Source: Sphingopyxis sp. H053
GTDB lineage: Bacteria; Pseudomonadota; Alphaproteobacteria; Sphingomonadales; Sphingomonadaceae
Assembly (NCBI RefSeq): GCF_001468225.1
Contig: NZ_LNRU01000003.1
Coordinates: 124,001-188,000, forward strand
DNA: 64,000 nucleotides
Direction: 5' to 3'
Shown: one piece after another, positions 16,717 to 24,909 of the stretch
How positions within the stretch are numbered: the stretch's first letter is position 1
Layout: every line of letters starts with the position of its first letter
Notes under the pieces: generated by a model
What the model was told of the DNA's origin: nothing
Database searches by the model: none
What the model saw: the letters and a program-made list of their open reading frames with translations, nothing else
Translations under genes and position numbers: made by a program

Positions 16717-17802
16717 ATGCCTGCTCGCCGCGCGCATGCCACACCATTACCCAGCGAGGCGCGGCTCGCAGCGGTCGCGGCGCAGCAGCGGTCCAGCCGC
16801 ACTCGGTTGGCAGCGCTCTCGGCAGCCCTCGTCGCCGGAATCGCGCTTTCGGCGGTTCCGGCCCATGCCTCCAAATGCCCGAGCGACACCATCTTCAATC
16901 CGATCACCAAGGTGCGCTGGAACTGCATCTTCCCGATCACCATCGGCGGGGTGCGGATCGGCAGCCACGACAAGCTCAGCAAGGAACTCGACGCCCAATC
17001 GGCCTCGAAACCCTTATGTGCCTGCCGCAAGGGCGCAACCTTCTGGTTCGGCGTGAAGGTGAGCTTCTGGACGCCGAACCGGATGATCGACATCGTGACC
17101 GAGCCTGGCTGCATGATGGCGCTCGGCGCCGACATCATGCCGACCGGCGGGCGCCTGCAGGGTAGCCAGTCGTCAATCGCGGACGGCACCAACACCACCA
17201 AGCTTTTCGCGCAGATGCACTATTACAAGGCTCCGGTCTGGCAGATGCTCGACATGTTCACCGACCTGCCCTGCATCGAGGATGACGGCTTCGACGTCGC
17301 GATGATGACCGAGCTTCTGCCGACCTGGCAGTCGGGAACGTTCGGCGCGATCATCCAGCCCGAGGGCATTCTCTTCGGCAATCCCGCCGCAGGACTCGCC
17401 TGCATGGCGGACAGCGCCGCGGCCGCCGCTGGCAAGGTGGTTGATCCGCTCTTCTGGTGCATGGGAAGCTGGGGATCGACCTATCCGATCGCGGGCGACA
17501 TCCACATGGGCGACCGCATAGAAGCCTGGGCCGGCCTCGCCGCGCGCGGCACCTTCATGATGGGGCGGCTCGGCGCGCTGACGATCCACTCGGCGGACGG
17601 CTGCTCGTTCAAGCCGCAGCCGATCTGGACCAAGAGCCGCTACAAGCTCCAGCTGATGGAGCCGGTGAAGGGCGGCAAGTGCGTCAACATCGGCCGGCCT
17701 GGCGCGCTCTGGACGAGCGCCAAGCACGCGCCCGGCAAGGACAACGCCCAGTTCATGCTCTTCGAGAAAGCGATTTGCTGTGCCGGCATCTCGACGCCCT
17801 GA
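16717..17802 (+). CDS. traU: F-type conjugal transfer protein TraU
   Basis: The 361-residue protein has a signal peptide (LAALSAALVAGIALSAVPAHAS) followed by KCPSDTIFNPITKVRWNCIFPITIGGVRIG. Many cysteines follow (CACRKG, EPGC, PCIEDDG, AICCAG). It matches the TraU family of periplasmic proteins needed for mating-pair formation and DNA transfer in F-type systems. GGAG lies five bases before the ATG at 16717; the stretch before the signal peptide is longer and more basic than usual. In complete operons traW and trbC or traN flank it. Here the upstream genes traL-E-K-B-V-C-W are not present, so this is the first intact transfer gene. Confidence 0.9.
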   Translation: MPARRAHATPLPSEARLAAVAAQQRSSRTRLAALSAALVAGIALSAVPAHASKCPSDTIFNPITKVRWNCIFPITIGGVRIGSHDKLSKELDAQSASKPLCACRKGATFWFGVKVSFWTPNRMIDIVTEPGCMMALGADIMPTGGRLQGSQSSIADGTNTTKLFAQMHYYKAPVWQMLDMFTDLPCIEDDGFDVAMMTELLPTWQSGTFGAIIQPEGILFGNPAAGLACMADSAAAAAGKVVDPLFWCMGSWGSTYPIAGDIHMGDRIEAWAGLAARGTFMMGRLGALTIHSADGCSFKPQPIWTKSRYKLQLMEPVKGGKCVNIGRPGALWTSAKHAPGKDNAQFMLFEKAICCAGISTP

Positions 17803-18141
17803 TCCCGCGTCGGTTCCGGCGCACACCGATCGCCCCACGCGCAGCCGGGAATCGGCCCGGTCTGCCCGCCACAGCCCCGGTGGCTGCCGGCAGGCGCGCG
17901 AGGCGGGAGCGGCGCCCTGCCCCCTCTCGGGCGCCGCTCCAACTTCCGCCGAAGCGGCCGTAGCGCCTTCGCTGGCGGATCATCACGATCAGGTCCCGCA
18001 GCGTCCCCGGGCGAAGGCCGTGCTGACGTCCTTCGAAGGCCAGGCTGCCTTTCGGCTACTCCCGCCCGGATCCGCCGCGTTCCGGACGGGAGACCTCTTC
18101 CGCGTGCCCCTGGGTTCGCGCACGGTCGAGAAGGGCCGCTC
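17803..18141. other. 339-base gap in the tra operon
   Basis: No convincing gene. A plus frame from 17780 to 18145 is open but starts inside traU, is arginine/proline-rich and matches nothing I know. The stretch between traU and the traN-like gene is very GC-rich and could be the residue of a small deleted transfer gene. Confidence 0.4.
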
Positions 18142-20085
18142 ATGAGCTCGCGGTGCCTTATCCTGCTGCCCGTTTCGGTGATACTCCCCGGCCTTGCATC
18201 GGCGCAAACGGTCGAAGATCGCGCACGCGCCGTGGCAGAAGCAGCGCGCGCAAAGAGCGGCGACAGCGAAGCGATCCTTGAAAACTACATCAACCCGGGC
18301 CTCGGCGGACGGCTGATCGCGACCGTCGACAAGAGCCGGACCTTCACACCGAACCTCGCCTGCCAGAAGACAGCGAACTTCCTCGAACTCCTGATCCAGC
18401 CCGGCGCGGGCGGCGACATCGCCAATGTCCGCATCGCGCGCGACAAGGATATCGACGGCAATTTCGACAGCGTCTCGACGCTGCCGGTCGCGGTGTCGGG
18501 CATCTGCGCCAACGGCGTGATCTCGTGCCAGCCCGGAAGCTGGAACGGTTGCCGCACCTTCCAGTGGGATGTCGATGCCGGAGGCAACCTCAAGCTGACC
18601 GAAGTCGAGATGCCCGAACTCGCCGGCTGTTATTGCATCAACAATAGCTGCGGGGCGAACCTCGTCATGGGCAATCTGCCGTCGGTGCTGAAGGATCTCG
18701 GCGGCGGCGCGATCGGCGCGCTCTCGACACACGACCCGCGCATCGGCGTCGCCGACGCGCGCGTCAACGGTCCGCTCATCCAATATGTCGGTGCGCAGTC
18801 GACGGCATGCAGCCCCGACCCCACCCTTCCCCAGACGGCCTATCGCGCCAACCCCACGGCGATCCAGGGCGATGCCTTTGCCGCCTCCGAGGCGAACAGC
18901 CTGTTCCAGTCGCTCGCCGGTTCGCCCGCGGGAACGGGCCGCGCAGAACAGGTCCGCGCCTGCACGATCGAGCGCGAGATTAGCTTCCTGCCCCTGACAT
19001 ACGACGACATCGTCTCGGCGTCGGGCTCCATTTACTCGGTACGCGACTGCGGCGAGGGATGCCGCCGCTATCGCATCATCGGCGATGGCGATTGCAGCAG
19101 CTCGCCGCCGATCTTCACAGCACGCTTCGAAGTCAGCGATCCCGCGAAGCTCGTCTCCGCGCGGATCGTCGAAATGGGCGCCGACGACTGGGTCCAGGGC
19201 CGTATCAACGGCCGGATCGTCGGCTCCGCCGGGCCGCGCCCATGGCTGACGACGGGCCTTCCTTCTGGCGACTGCCGAACCGATGGCGGCGCGGCGCGCA
19301 ATTATACGCCCTATGATTTCACGGCCGATCTCAGGGCAGGCCCGACGACCGTGTCGGCGCGCGTCCGGGGCGGTGGCGGTGGCGGGCCGCTCACCACCCA
19401 ATGGGGTCTCGTCGACGTCGAGATCCGCGTCTCGCCCGGTTGCGAGCCGCGCGAGCGGTTGGTCGATCTCTGCGCAGGCTATGGCGCCGATCCCAAATGC
19501 CGCCTCGATAGCGAGACGGTCGACGCGGTTCAGACCTTCCGCAATGGCGTCGGCACCGGTCTCAGGCCGCTGCCGCAAACACGCCTGTTCGGCACCGGGT
19601 CCTGCACCGTTCAGCTGACCCGCGACTTCTTCCGCCGCGAGCGCACCTATAAATGCGTCGTCGACAATGGCGCGCTGTCCGAGCCGGACTTGTCGCGCGG
19701 CGCCTATATCATCGACCATTCGACCGAGACGATTCTCGCCGACCGCGTGCGGACAGCGGACGGCGGCATGGCCGCTTCTACCCGCCCCTTCGCCCTCCCC
19801 GACCGTGGGTCGGTCCCGCGCTGCGAGGCGATCTGCAAGACGCGCAAGCCGAAGGCCAACACCGACGCTGCTCCGGCAGGCGTCGTCGGCGCGCAGCAGA
19901 CGAACCCGACCGGCTGGGACACCTTCTATCACGCCTGCGCGAGTGACAATGTCTGCCCGGCAGGCCCCGGCGAACAGATCGTTTCGGCCTGCGGCTGTCT
20001 CGATGATTTCCCCGAAGCGGTGGTAATGATGCAGGCGGTCCGGCTCGCCGGGGCCGACCTCGCCTGCACGGCGACCGCGCGATGA
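18142..20085 (+). CDS. Cysteine-rich TraN-like protein, N-terminal half of a split traN
   Basis: The 647-residue protein starts MSSRCLILLPVSVILPGLAS (signal peptide). It has repeated cysteine clusters such as CQPGSWNGCRTFQWD, CYCINNSCGAN, VRDCGEGCRRY and VSACGCLDDFPE. The NNSCG and WNGC elements and the overall layout fit the N-terminal and central parts of TraN. TraN is the outer-membrane adhesin that stabilises mating pairs by recognising a recipient receptor. The stop overlaps the next gene's start by four bases (ATGA), and that gene clearly carries the TraN C-terminus. I infer a two-gene TraN, either natural to this lineage or a split tolerated by coupled translation. Confidence 0.65.
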   Translation: MSSRCLILLPVSVILPGLASAQTVEDRARAVAEAARAKSGDSEAILENYINPGLGGRLIATVDKSRTFTPNLACQKTANFLELLIQPGAGGDIANVRIARDKDIDGNFDSVSTLPVAVSGICANGVISCQPGSWNGCRTFQWDVDAGGNLKLTEVEMPELAGCYCINNSCGANLVMGNLPSVLKDLGGGAIGALSTHDPRIGVADARVNGPLIQYVGAQSTACSPDPTLPQTAYRANPTAIQGDAFAASEANSLFQSLAGSPAGTGRAEQVRACTIEREISFLPLTYDDIVSASGSIYSVRDCGEGCRRYRIIGDGDCSSSPPIFTARFEVSDPAKLVSARIVEMGADDWVQGRINGRIVGSAGPRPWLTTGLPSGDCRTDGGAARNYTPYDFTADLRAGPTTVSARVRGGGGGGPLTTQWGLVDVEIRVSPGCEPRERLVDLCAGYGADPKCRLDSETVDAVQTFRNGVGTGLRPLPQTRLFGTGSCTVQLTRDFFRRERTYKCVVDNGALSEPDLSRGAYIIDHSTETILADRVRTADGGMAASTRPFALPDRGSVPRCEAICKTRKPKANTDAAPAGVVGAQQTNPTGWDTFYHACASDNVCPAGPGEQIVSACGCLDDFPEAVVMMQAVRLAGADLACTATAR

Positions 20086-21197
20086 GTTGGCGCGATATCC
20101 TCTGGCCGCACCGCGCGGTGCTGATCGCCTTGGTGATCGTGGGCGTCCTGATCGGCAGCGCCTTCGCCGCGCCGCCGGCGTACGCGCAGCATATGTGCGC
20201 CGTCGATCTCGACGGCAGTGGCGAAGCCGACGGCCCCGGCGAAACTGCGATCTGCGTAGGCACCACAGACGGCGGCTACCAATGCCCACTTGAGCGTACT
20301 TGGTGCGCGCCCGAGCCCGGCGGCGCGTGGTCGTGCCCGCTCGGTACGCAATATCCGTGCGAGACGCCCGCGAGCGGCGGCGTTCCCGCCTGCACCCCGA
20401 ACGCCTGCATCGACACCGCGGCGAGCCCGATCGAGGATGAGCCGGTGATCGACGATCCCGGCGCGCCCGCCGATGGTCCCGTCGACGCCGAGGGCAATTG
20501 TCTTGGCAATATAGAGATCTTCGGCGGACGCGCGCTTCGCTGCCGTCCCGCGGGTCTCAAGACGACTTTCTCGAACTGTTGCAAGGACAAGGGCAAGATC
20601 GTCAAGGACGGCATGGGCTCGTCGATTGCGTCGACTCAGACCAAGATCGCGATCGCGAAAGGCGTGTTCACCGGCGCCAAGGCTGCCTATGCCGCATTCC
20701 AGGCGGGCGCGACAGCGAGCCAGGCGGCGAGCGCCGGGGCCAATGCCCTCGTCATCGGCATCGATCCGACGTCGATTGCGATCAGCCTCGCGATCAACGT
20801 GATGATGGAGTTCCTGCTCTCGTCCTGCGACCAGCAGGACATGGAAGTCGGCATGTTGCGCAGCTCGGGCATGTGCGTCGAGGTCGGCAGCTATTGCTCG
20901 TCGAAGATTCTCGGCATCTGCATCCAGAAGTCGAAGAGCCATTGCTGCTTCAACACCAAGCTCGGCCGCATCATCCAGGAACAGGGCCGCCCGCAATTGA
21001 AGTCATTTCCCGATGGCTGGGGTCCGGTGAAAACGCCGAACTGCCGCGGCTTCACGCCCGAGGAGTTCCAGGCGCTCGACTTCTCCAAGATGGACCTGTC
21101 CGAATATTATTCCGAGATCGAGGCCCGCGCGCAGGCTGACATTCAAATCGACATGAAGGAACGTATCGATGCCTATTACCAGGCCATCGGCCGCTGA
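20082..21197 (+). CDS. traN: TraN C-terminal domain protein
   Basis: The 371-residue protein has an N-terminal membrane/signal segment (AVLIALVIVGVLIGSAFAAP). A cysteine-rich region follows, then the classic TraN C-terminus: FSNCCKDKGKIV, MCVEVGSYCSSKILGIC, KSHCCFNTKLGRIIQEQGR and NCRGFTPEEFQALDFSKMDL. TraN sits in the outer membrane and stabilises donor-recipient contacts. The polypeptide has its own secretion signal, so it is likely exported separately from the upstream half. It overlaps trbC by 29 bases. Even counts of closely spaced cysteines imply disulfides, which the neighbouring thioredoxin-like TraF/TrbB proteins would help form. Confidence 0.85.
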   Translation: MSWRDILWPHRAVLIALVIVGVLIGSAFAAPPAYAQHMCAVDLDGSGEADGPGETAICVGTTDGGYQCPLERTWCAPEPGGAWSCPLGTQYPCETPASGGVPACTPNACIDTAASPIEDEPVIDDPGAPADGPVDAEGNCLGNIEIFGGRALRCRPAGLKTTFSNCCKDKGKIVKDGMGSSIASTQTKIAIAKGVFTGAKAAYAAFQAGATASQAASAGANALVIGIDPTSIAISLAINVMMEFLLSSCDQQDMEVGMLRSSGMCVEVGSYCSSKILGICIQKSKSHCCFNTKLGRIIQEQGRPQLKSFPDGWGPVKTPNCRGFTPEEFQALDFSKMDLSEYYSEIEARAQADIQIDMKERIDAYYQAIGR

Positions 21198-22071
21198 CGT
21201 GCGCTTCGCGATCGCGCTGACGATCGGCGGCGCGATGGGTTTCGCGAGCCTCGCGGCAGCGCAGATATCGCCGGGGGCACCCGACCAAAAGGCTCCTCCA
21301 TCAGCGCGCGTCGGAATAGAGATGGAGGGCGATGCCGCGATGGACCGGCTGCGCAGAGCCATCGAACGGCGCAAGGCGGAACCGCAGGCGGGGCCGTCCG
21401 AACTGCCCAAGCCGACCGAAGCCGAGCGCCGCCGCGCCTTCGAAGTGCTGCGGAGCCAGGCGCCCTCTCCCGCGATGGAATCCCGCGCCCGCAAGGCGAT
21501 GGAAGCGGGCAAGGACCGGTTCGCCGCTGAGCGCGCAGCGATGGCGAAGCGCCTCGAACAGGCGCTGGGCCTCGAAGCGCCCGACATGAAGGCCGTCGCC
21601 GACGCCGGTCCTGCACCAGCGGCGACGGGGTGGGTGCCGGTGCTGTTCGCCTCCTCCTCTATGCCCACGGCGACGCTGCGCACCTATGCCGCTCAGCTCG
21701 AGAAGGCGCGCGGCGTGATCGCGTTCCGCGGAATGCCGGGCGGGATGACCAAGGTCGCGCCGATGGCGAAGCTGACCGCCGAAATCCTCCGGCTCGATCC
21801 CGGCTGCGAAGGCCCGGCCTGCGCGATGCGCGACGTCCAGCTCATCGTCGATCCGCTCGTGTTCCGGCAGCATGGCGTCACGCGCGTTCCCGCGCTTGCG
21901 ATGATCCCCGGCGATCCCGTGCTCCCTTATTGCGAGCGCGAGGACGAAAGCCCCCGCGCGGGCCGCGTCGTTTACGGCGACGCCGCGCTCTCTGGCTTGC
22001 TCGAAGGAATCGCCCGTCTTGGTGGAAAGGAGGAGGTGCGCGATGCTCAGTCTCGCCTGGAAGGCCGGTAA
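21169..22071 (+). CDS. trbC: F-type pilin assembly protein TrbC
   Basis: The 300-residue protein has a signal-like N-terminus (FAIALTIGGAMGFASLAAAQ) and a charged Ala/Arg-rich linker. The TrbC domain VLFASSSMPTATLRTYAAQL with GVIAFRGMPGGM and DPLVFRQHGVTRVPALAMI follows. This thioredoxin-fold-like periplasmic protein is needed for pilus assembly in F-type systems. The start at 21169 lies inside the end of traN. The gene overlaps the downstream peptidase gene by 29 bases, so the operon is tightly packed. In F itself trbC lies between traU and traN; here it follows traN. Confidence 0.85.
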   Translation: MPITRPSAADVRFAIALTIGGAMGFASLAAAQISPGAPDQKAPPSARVGIEMEGDAAMDRLRRAIERRKAEPQAGPSELPKPTEAERRRAFEVLRSQAPSPAMESRARKAMEAGKDRFAAERAAMAKRLEQALGLEAPDMKAVADAGPAPAATGWVPVLFASSSMPTATLRTYAAQLEKARGVIAFRGMPGGMTKVAPMAKLTAEILRLDPGCEGPACAMRDVQLIVDPLVFRQHGVTRVPALAMIPGDPVLPYCEREDESPRAGRVVYGDAALSGLLEGIARLGGKEEVRDAQSRLEGR

Positions 22072-22642
22072 GCAGCTGGCCATCGGCCTCAAGAATTTGC
22101 CGCGGCGCACGGCCGTGGCGCTCGGTGCCGAAGGCCTCGGCGAGCCGACGCGGCCCGACCGGCTGTGGAAAGCCTGTGCGCTCGTGATCCCGCTCGGCTT
22201 GTTTGCCAGCTGGGCCGTCCAGCAAATCACGCTCGTCATGTCGCCGTCGATCGACGCCTGGGCGGTGCGGTCGAACCCCGGCCCGATCACGAAGGGCGAC
22301 CTCGTCATGTTCAAGCTGTCGCATCCGCTGGCCGGTCCCGAGCCGATCAACGTGACGAAGCGCGCGCTCTGCATGCCAAGCGAGCGCATCTCGCTGATCG
22401 AGAAACCCTCCATGATCGCGCCGGACGCAATGGATGGTTGGTATTATTGCGACGGCAAATTGCTGGGAGTGACCAAGCCCTATGGGCGGAATGGCCAGAA
22501 GCTCGATTACTGGCGCCCGGACAATGGGCTGATCAAGCCCGGCACCATCTATGTCGGCTCCTCGCATCCGAGCGGGTTCGACAGCCGCTATTATGGCCCG
22601 GTTTCGATCGCGCGGCTCTCTCGCGTGGTGAAGGTGCTGTGA
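22043..22642 (+). CDS. S26-family signal peptidase of the transfer system (TraF/TrhF type)
   Basis: The 199-residue protein has one N-terminal membrane helix (ACALVIPLGLFASWAVQ). Then come SPSIDAWAV (in the place of the serine nucleophile box), GDLVMFKL, VTKRALCMP and a C-terminal GTIYVGSSHPSGFDSRYYGP. This is the S26C TraF-type peptidase pattern, which matures or cyclises conjugative pilins. An AGGAGG site lies just before the ATG at 22043. The catalytic serine motif (normally SMxPT) reads MSPSID, so S is present but the local motif is variant. The pilin gene (traA) itself is not visible here. Confidence 0.8.
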   Translation: MLSLAWKAGKQLAIGLKNLPRRTAVALGAEGLGEPTRPDRLWKACALVIPLGLFASWAVQQITLVMSPSIDAWAVRSNPGPITKGDLVMFKLSHPLAGPEPINVTKRALCMPSERISLIEKPSMIAPDAMDGWYYCDGKLLGVTKPYGRNGQKLDYWRPDNGLIKPGTIYVGSSHPSGFDSRYYGPVSIARLSRVVKVL

Positions 22643-23526
22643 TGCGGGCGCTCCTTCTCGCCAGCATCGCCCTCTCCACCACAACCGCCGCGCTCGCGCA
22701 AAACCCATCCTCCTCCCGCGCGCCCGAGCTGAAACAGGGCTATTGGTGGTACCAAGCGCCGCCGCCGGAGCCGAGCGAGCCCGATCCCGACGCGCTCGTA
22801 AAACCCACGATCCCGCCAATGGCGGAGCTCGCGACCTGGACGCCACCGAAGATCCGCAAGCTGATCGAACAGCAGCGCGACTATGCCGCGACGGTGCTCT
22901 CCGTCGATGCGGTCGCGGACTTCTGGCGGTTGCAGGACTTCGCGCGGAGGAAAGCGCGGGCGTTCGCGGGCGTCACGCAGATCGCCCTGCTTCAGAATCC
23001 CGAGCTTAATTCCAAGTCGGCCAACCCCATGGTCGGCGACGCACGTTCGGCAATGGGAGCCGAGAAAGACGCGATCCGGCGCCACTATCTGCGCGCCAAT
23101 GCCGGACAGTTTGCGCTGGTGATGTTCTCGCGCGCCTCGTGCGGCTATTGCCGCGTGCAATGGCCGATCCTCGAGCGGTTCCGCGAAGAGACCGGCTGGC
23201 AGGTAACGCAGATGGACATCGACCAGCGCCCCGAACTCGGCCAGCGCTTTGGGGTCGAGGTTACTCCGACGACGATGGTGATCCGTCGCGGCAGCGCGCA
23301 GCGCATGGTGATCGCGAGCGGCGTCGAATCCTATCCCAATCTCACCCAGACGACCTACCAGGCGGTCCGGCTGTTGCTCGGCGACATTCGGCCCGAGCAG
23401 TTCCTGACCGGCGCGGGCGAGGAAGACGGCTTCTTCGACGCGCTGTCGAATGGGCCAGTGTCAGCGACCGACCCGCGCGTGCTCAGGGGCGATCTCGTTG
23501 GGATCGGAATGGAGCCGCGGCGATGA
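22642..23526 (+). CDS. traF: Conjugal transfer protein TraF (thioredoxin-like)
   Basis: The 294-residue protein has a signal peptide (LLASIALSTTTAALAQ) and a YWWYQAPPPEP segment typical of TraF. A C-terminal thioredoxin-like domain contains FSRASCGYCRVQWP (CGYC active site) and FGVEVTPTTMVIRRG (cis-proline). It works in the periplasm with TrbB/DsbC-type proteins to fold disulfide-rich transfer proteins such as TraU, TraN and TraH. The start overlaps the previous stop by one base (TGATG). An antisense toxin-antitoxin module begins 47 bases downstream. Confidence 0.9.
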   Translation: MRALLLASIALSTTTAALAQNPSSSRAPELKQGYWWYQAPPPEPSEPDPDALVKPTIPPMAELATWTPPKIRKLIEQQRDYAATVLSVDAVADFWRLQDFARRKARAFAGVTQIALLQNPELNSKSANPMVGDARSAMGAEKDAIRRHYLRANAGQFALVMFSRASCGYCRVQWPILERFREETGWQVTQMDIDQRPELGQRFGVEVTPTTMVIRRGSAQRMVIASGVESYPNLTQTTYQAVRLLLGDIRPEQFLTGAGEEDGFFDALSNGPVSATDPRVLRGDLVGIGMEPRR

Positions 23527-23573
23527 CGGGGGCTATTACAACAGTTTGCAACGCACCCAGCGCGGACATGCAA

Positions 23574-23987
23574 TCATTTGGGGATTATTGCGGTCTGTCC
23601 GTGCTTCTGCAGCAAACCAACGGCGCCTCGGTCAAAGCTGACGAAGGTTTCACCGCCGAGCCATTGGCCATCGTGGGCGATGACGCCATCGGCAAAGTCT
23701 CCGCCCGCATCCAGCATGGCGAGCCCGGCTTCGACGGCTTGCACGTCCACTTTCACATTGTCCGCAGAAATCAGGACCCGGATCGATCCGGCCAAGTCCT
23801 CTCGGCTCACCTTGTACCCGCGAAGGAATACCCAGCAGAGTTCGCAAAGCGCCGGCAGCGTAAGCGCGACGAGTTCAGCCCCATCGAGTTGCGCCTTGGC
23901 GATCGGGCTTTGAATTTTGTCGTCATCCGCAATTGCGCGAACGAGGATGTTGGTGTCGGCAATGATATTCACCGTTCGCCAGCCCAT
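23574..23987 (-). CDS. PIN-domain toxin (VapC-like)
   Basis: The 137-residue protein reads NIIADTNILVRAI (D11), LPALCELCWVFLRG (E49), AGGDFADGVIA (D100) and FVSFDRGA (D119). These are the four acidic residues of a PIN-domain ribonuclease. VapC toxins cleave specific tRNA or rRNA and are held inactive by a DNA-binding antitoxin. The ATG at 23987 lies inside the antitoxin gene (19-base overlap), so the two are co-translated. The module is antisense to the tra operon. It is compact, lies between two transfer genes and probably stabilises the element. Confidence 0.85.
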   Translation of the reverse strand: MGWRTVNIIADTNILVRAIADDDKIQSPIAKAQLDGAELVALTLPALCELCWVFLRGYKVSREDLAGSIRVLISADNVKVDVQAVEAGLAMLDAGGDFADGVIAHDGQWLGGETFVSFDRGAVGLLQKHGQTAIIPK

Positions 23988-24220
23988 CCTTTTGCGATAA
24001 TCTCGTTCATCTCGTCGATCGAGAGCGGCTTTTGGCCGTCCCGCTTGAGCATCCCGAAAACCTCCGAAATCTTGCCGGCTTTCATCATCGGCCGAATTGC
24101 GATCCGACCGTCGGGCAGTTTCTCGAGGCTGATCTTGTCGCCGGGGTGGACGCCGAGATGCCTGAGCAACTCCTTCCTCAGCGTGATCTGCCCCTTCGTC
24201 GTGATCGTGACTGCGTTCAT
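23969..24220 (-). CDS. AbrB/MazE-type antitoxin
   Basis: The 83-residue protein begins MNAVTITTKGQITLRKELLR and has GVHPGDKISLEKLPDGRIAIRP. This is the swapped-hairpin AbrB DNA-binding fold. Its C-terminal part (SEVFGMLKRDGQKPLSIDEMNEII) would wrap the toxin. AbrB-type antitoxins repress their own promoter; a palindrome lies 26 bases upstream of the start (24247-24266). AAAGGG precedes the ATG. It pairs with the overlapping PIN-domain toxin. Confidence 0.87.
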   Translation of the reverse strand: MNAVTITTKGQITLRKELLRHLGVHPGDKISLEKLPDGRIAIRPMMKAGKISEVFGMLKRDGQKPLSIDEMNEIIAKGWAGER

Positions 24221-24246
24221 ACGTAATACCCTTTCCGCCTTTCAAT

Positions 24247-24266
24247 GTAAGGTAAATTACCCTTAC
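24247..24266. promoter_or_regulatory. Probable antitoxin operator palindrome
   Basis: GTAAGG and CCTTAC arms flank the AT-rich centre TAAATTAC, just upstream of the antitoxin start. It probably overlaps the toxin-antitoxin promoter and is a natural autoregulatory site. It also lies at the very 5' edge of the rightward trbB-like gene. Confidence 0.6.
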
Positions 24267-24320
24267 CTGCAAGGCGGGTTCTGGCGGACTAACATCCTCC
24301 TGGCAGCAAGTGTGGCGATC

Positions 24321-24857
24321 ATGCTCGGCTCGCCCGCAGGCGCCCAAATGGTCAGTCGCGAGATTGCTGCACGAGCTGCGGTCCACCCGGTCGCGACGAT
24401 GGCGGAGATGCGGAACTGGCTGGGCCGAGTGCCCATAACACGCGCCTTCCCCCCGGACCTCGCCGAGACGCTGCGAGGCCAACGCGGCATCTTCGTCATC
24501 GAGATGAGCACGGCGCCCGGCTGTGCGCCTTGCGCGGACCTCTGGGCGAAACTCGCCGGTCTTCGCGCTCGCTATGGCTGGGAGGTACGCGCGATCGGCG
24601 AACAGGAAGCAATGCTGCGCTCGGGCCGACTCGGGCTGCCGTGGATCGGTCATCCCGTCACCTGGGTGCGCCCGGCGGCCGATCAGAACCGCATTATTCC
24701 TATCGCCATCGGGACCGACCATGCGCCGAACCTCGCGCGTAACCTATACTTGGCCGCCAAGATGCTGACCGGGGTTCGCCCTGCCGTCGGCGTTCGCGCG
24801 CTCTCGAAATTCACGGGGATCGTTGGCGCCGTCCCGCCCAACCGCCCGAGGCGCTGA
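24321..24857 (+). CDS. TrbB-like thiol-disulfide protein of the transfer system, start disturbed
   Basis: From 24321 the protein is 178 residues, starting MLGSPAGAQMVSREIAARAA. It contains IEMSTAPGCAPCADLWAKL (CAPC thioredoxin-like site) and GLPWIGHPVTWVRP. It resembles the second thioredoxin-like protein (TrbB) of F-type operons, which isomerises disulfides in the periplasm. The hydrophobic part of its signal peptide (NILLAASVAIML) lies partly upstream of this ATG, and no good start precedes it. A GTG at 24312 is in frame. The frame stays open leftwards through the antisense toxin-antitoxin genes to 23523. The original 5' end was probably replaced by that insertion. Confidence 0.65.
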   Translation: MLGSPAGAQMVSREIAARAAVHPVATMAEMRNWLGRVPITRAFPPDLAETLRGQRGIFVIEMSTAPGCAPCADLWAKLAGLRARYGWEVRAIGEQEAMLRSGRLGLPWIGHPVTWVRPAADQNRIIPIAIGTDHAPNLARNLYLAAKMLTGVRPAVGVRALSKFTGIVGAVPPNRPRR

Positions 24858-24909
24858 GCATGGCAACTCAGCTCTTCCCTTACCTGCACCAGACCAAAGG
24901 ACGTCGAAC

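Noticed and set aside
17780..18145. 121-codon frame between traU and the traN-like gene
   Set aside because: Starts inside traU, low-complexity composition, no ribosome site or known family.
17989..20289. 766-codon open frame antisense to the traN-like gene
   Set aside because: Arginine/alanine-rich shadow of the sense gene with no family-like motif.
23523..24320. Rightward frame continuous from the traF end into the trbB-like gene
   Set aside because: The open frame crosses the antisense toxin-antitoxin genes and reads as nonsense there; only the part after about 24312 is family-like.
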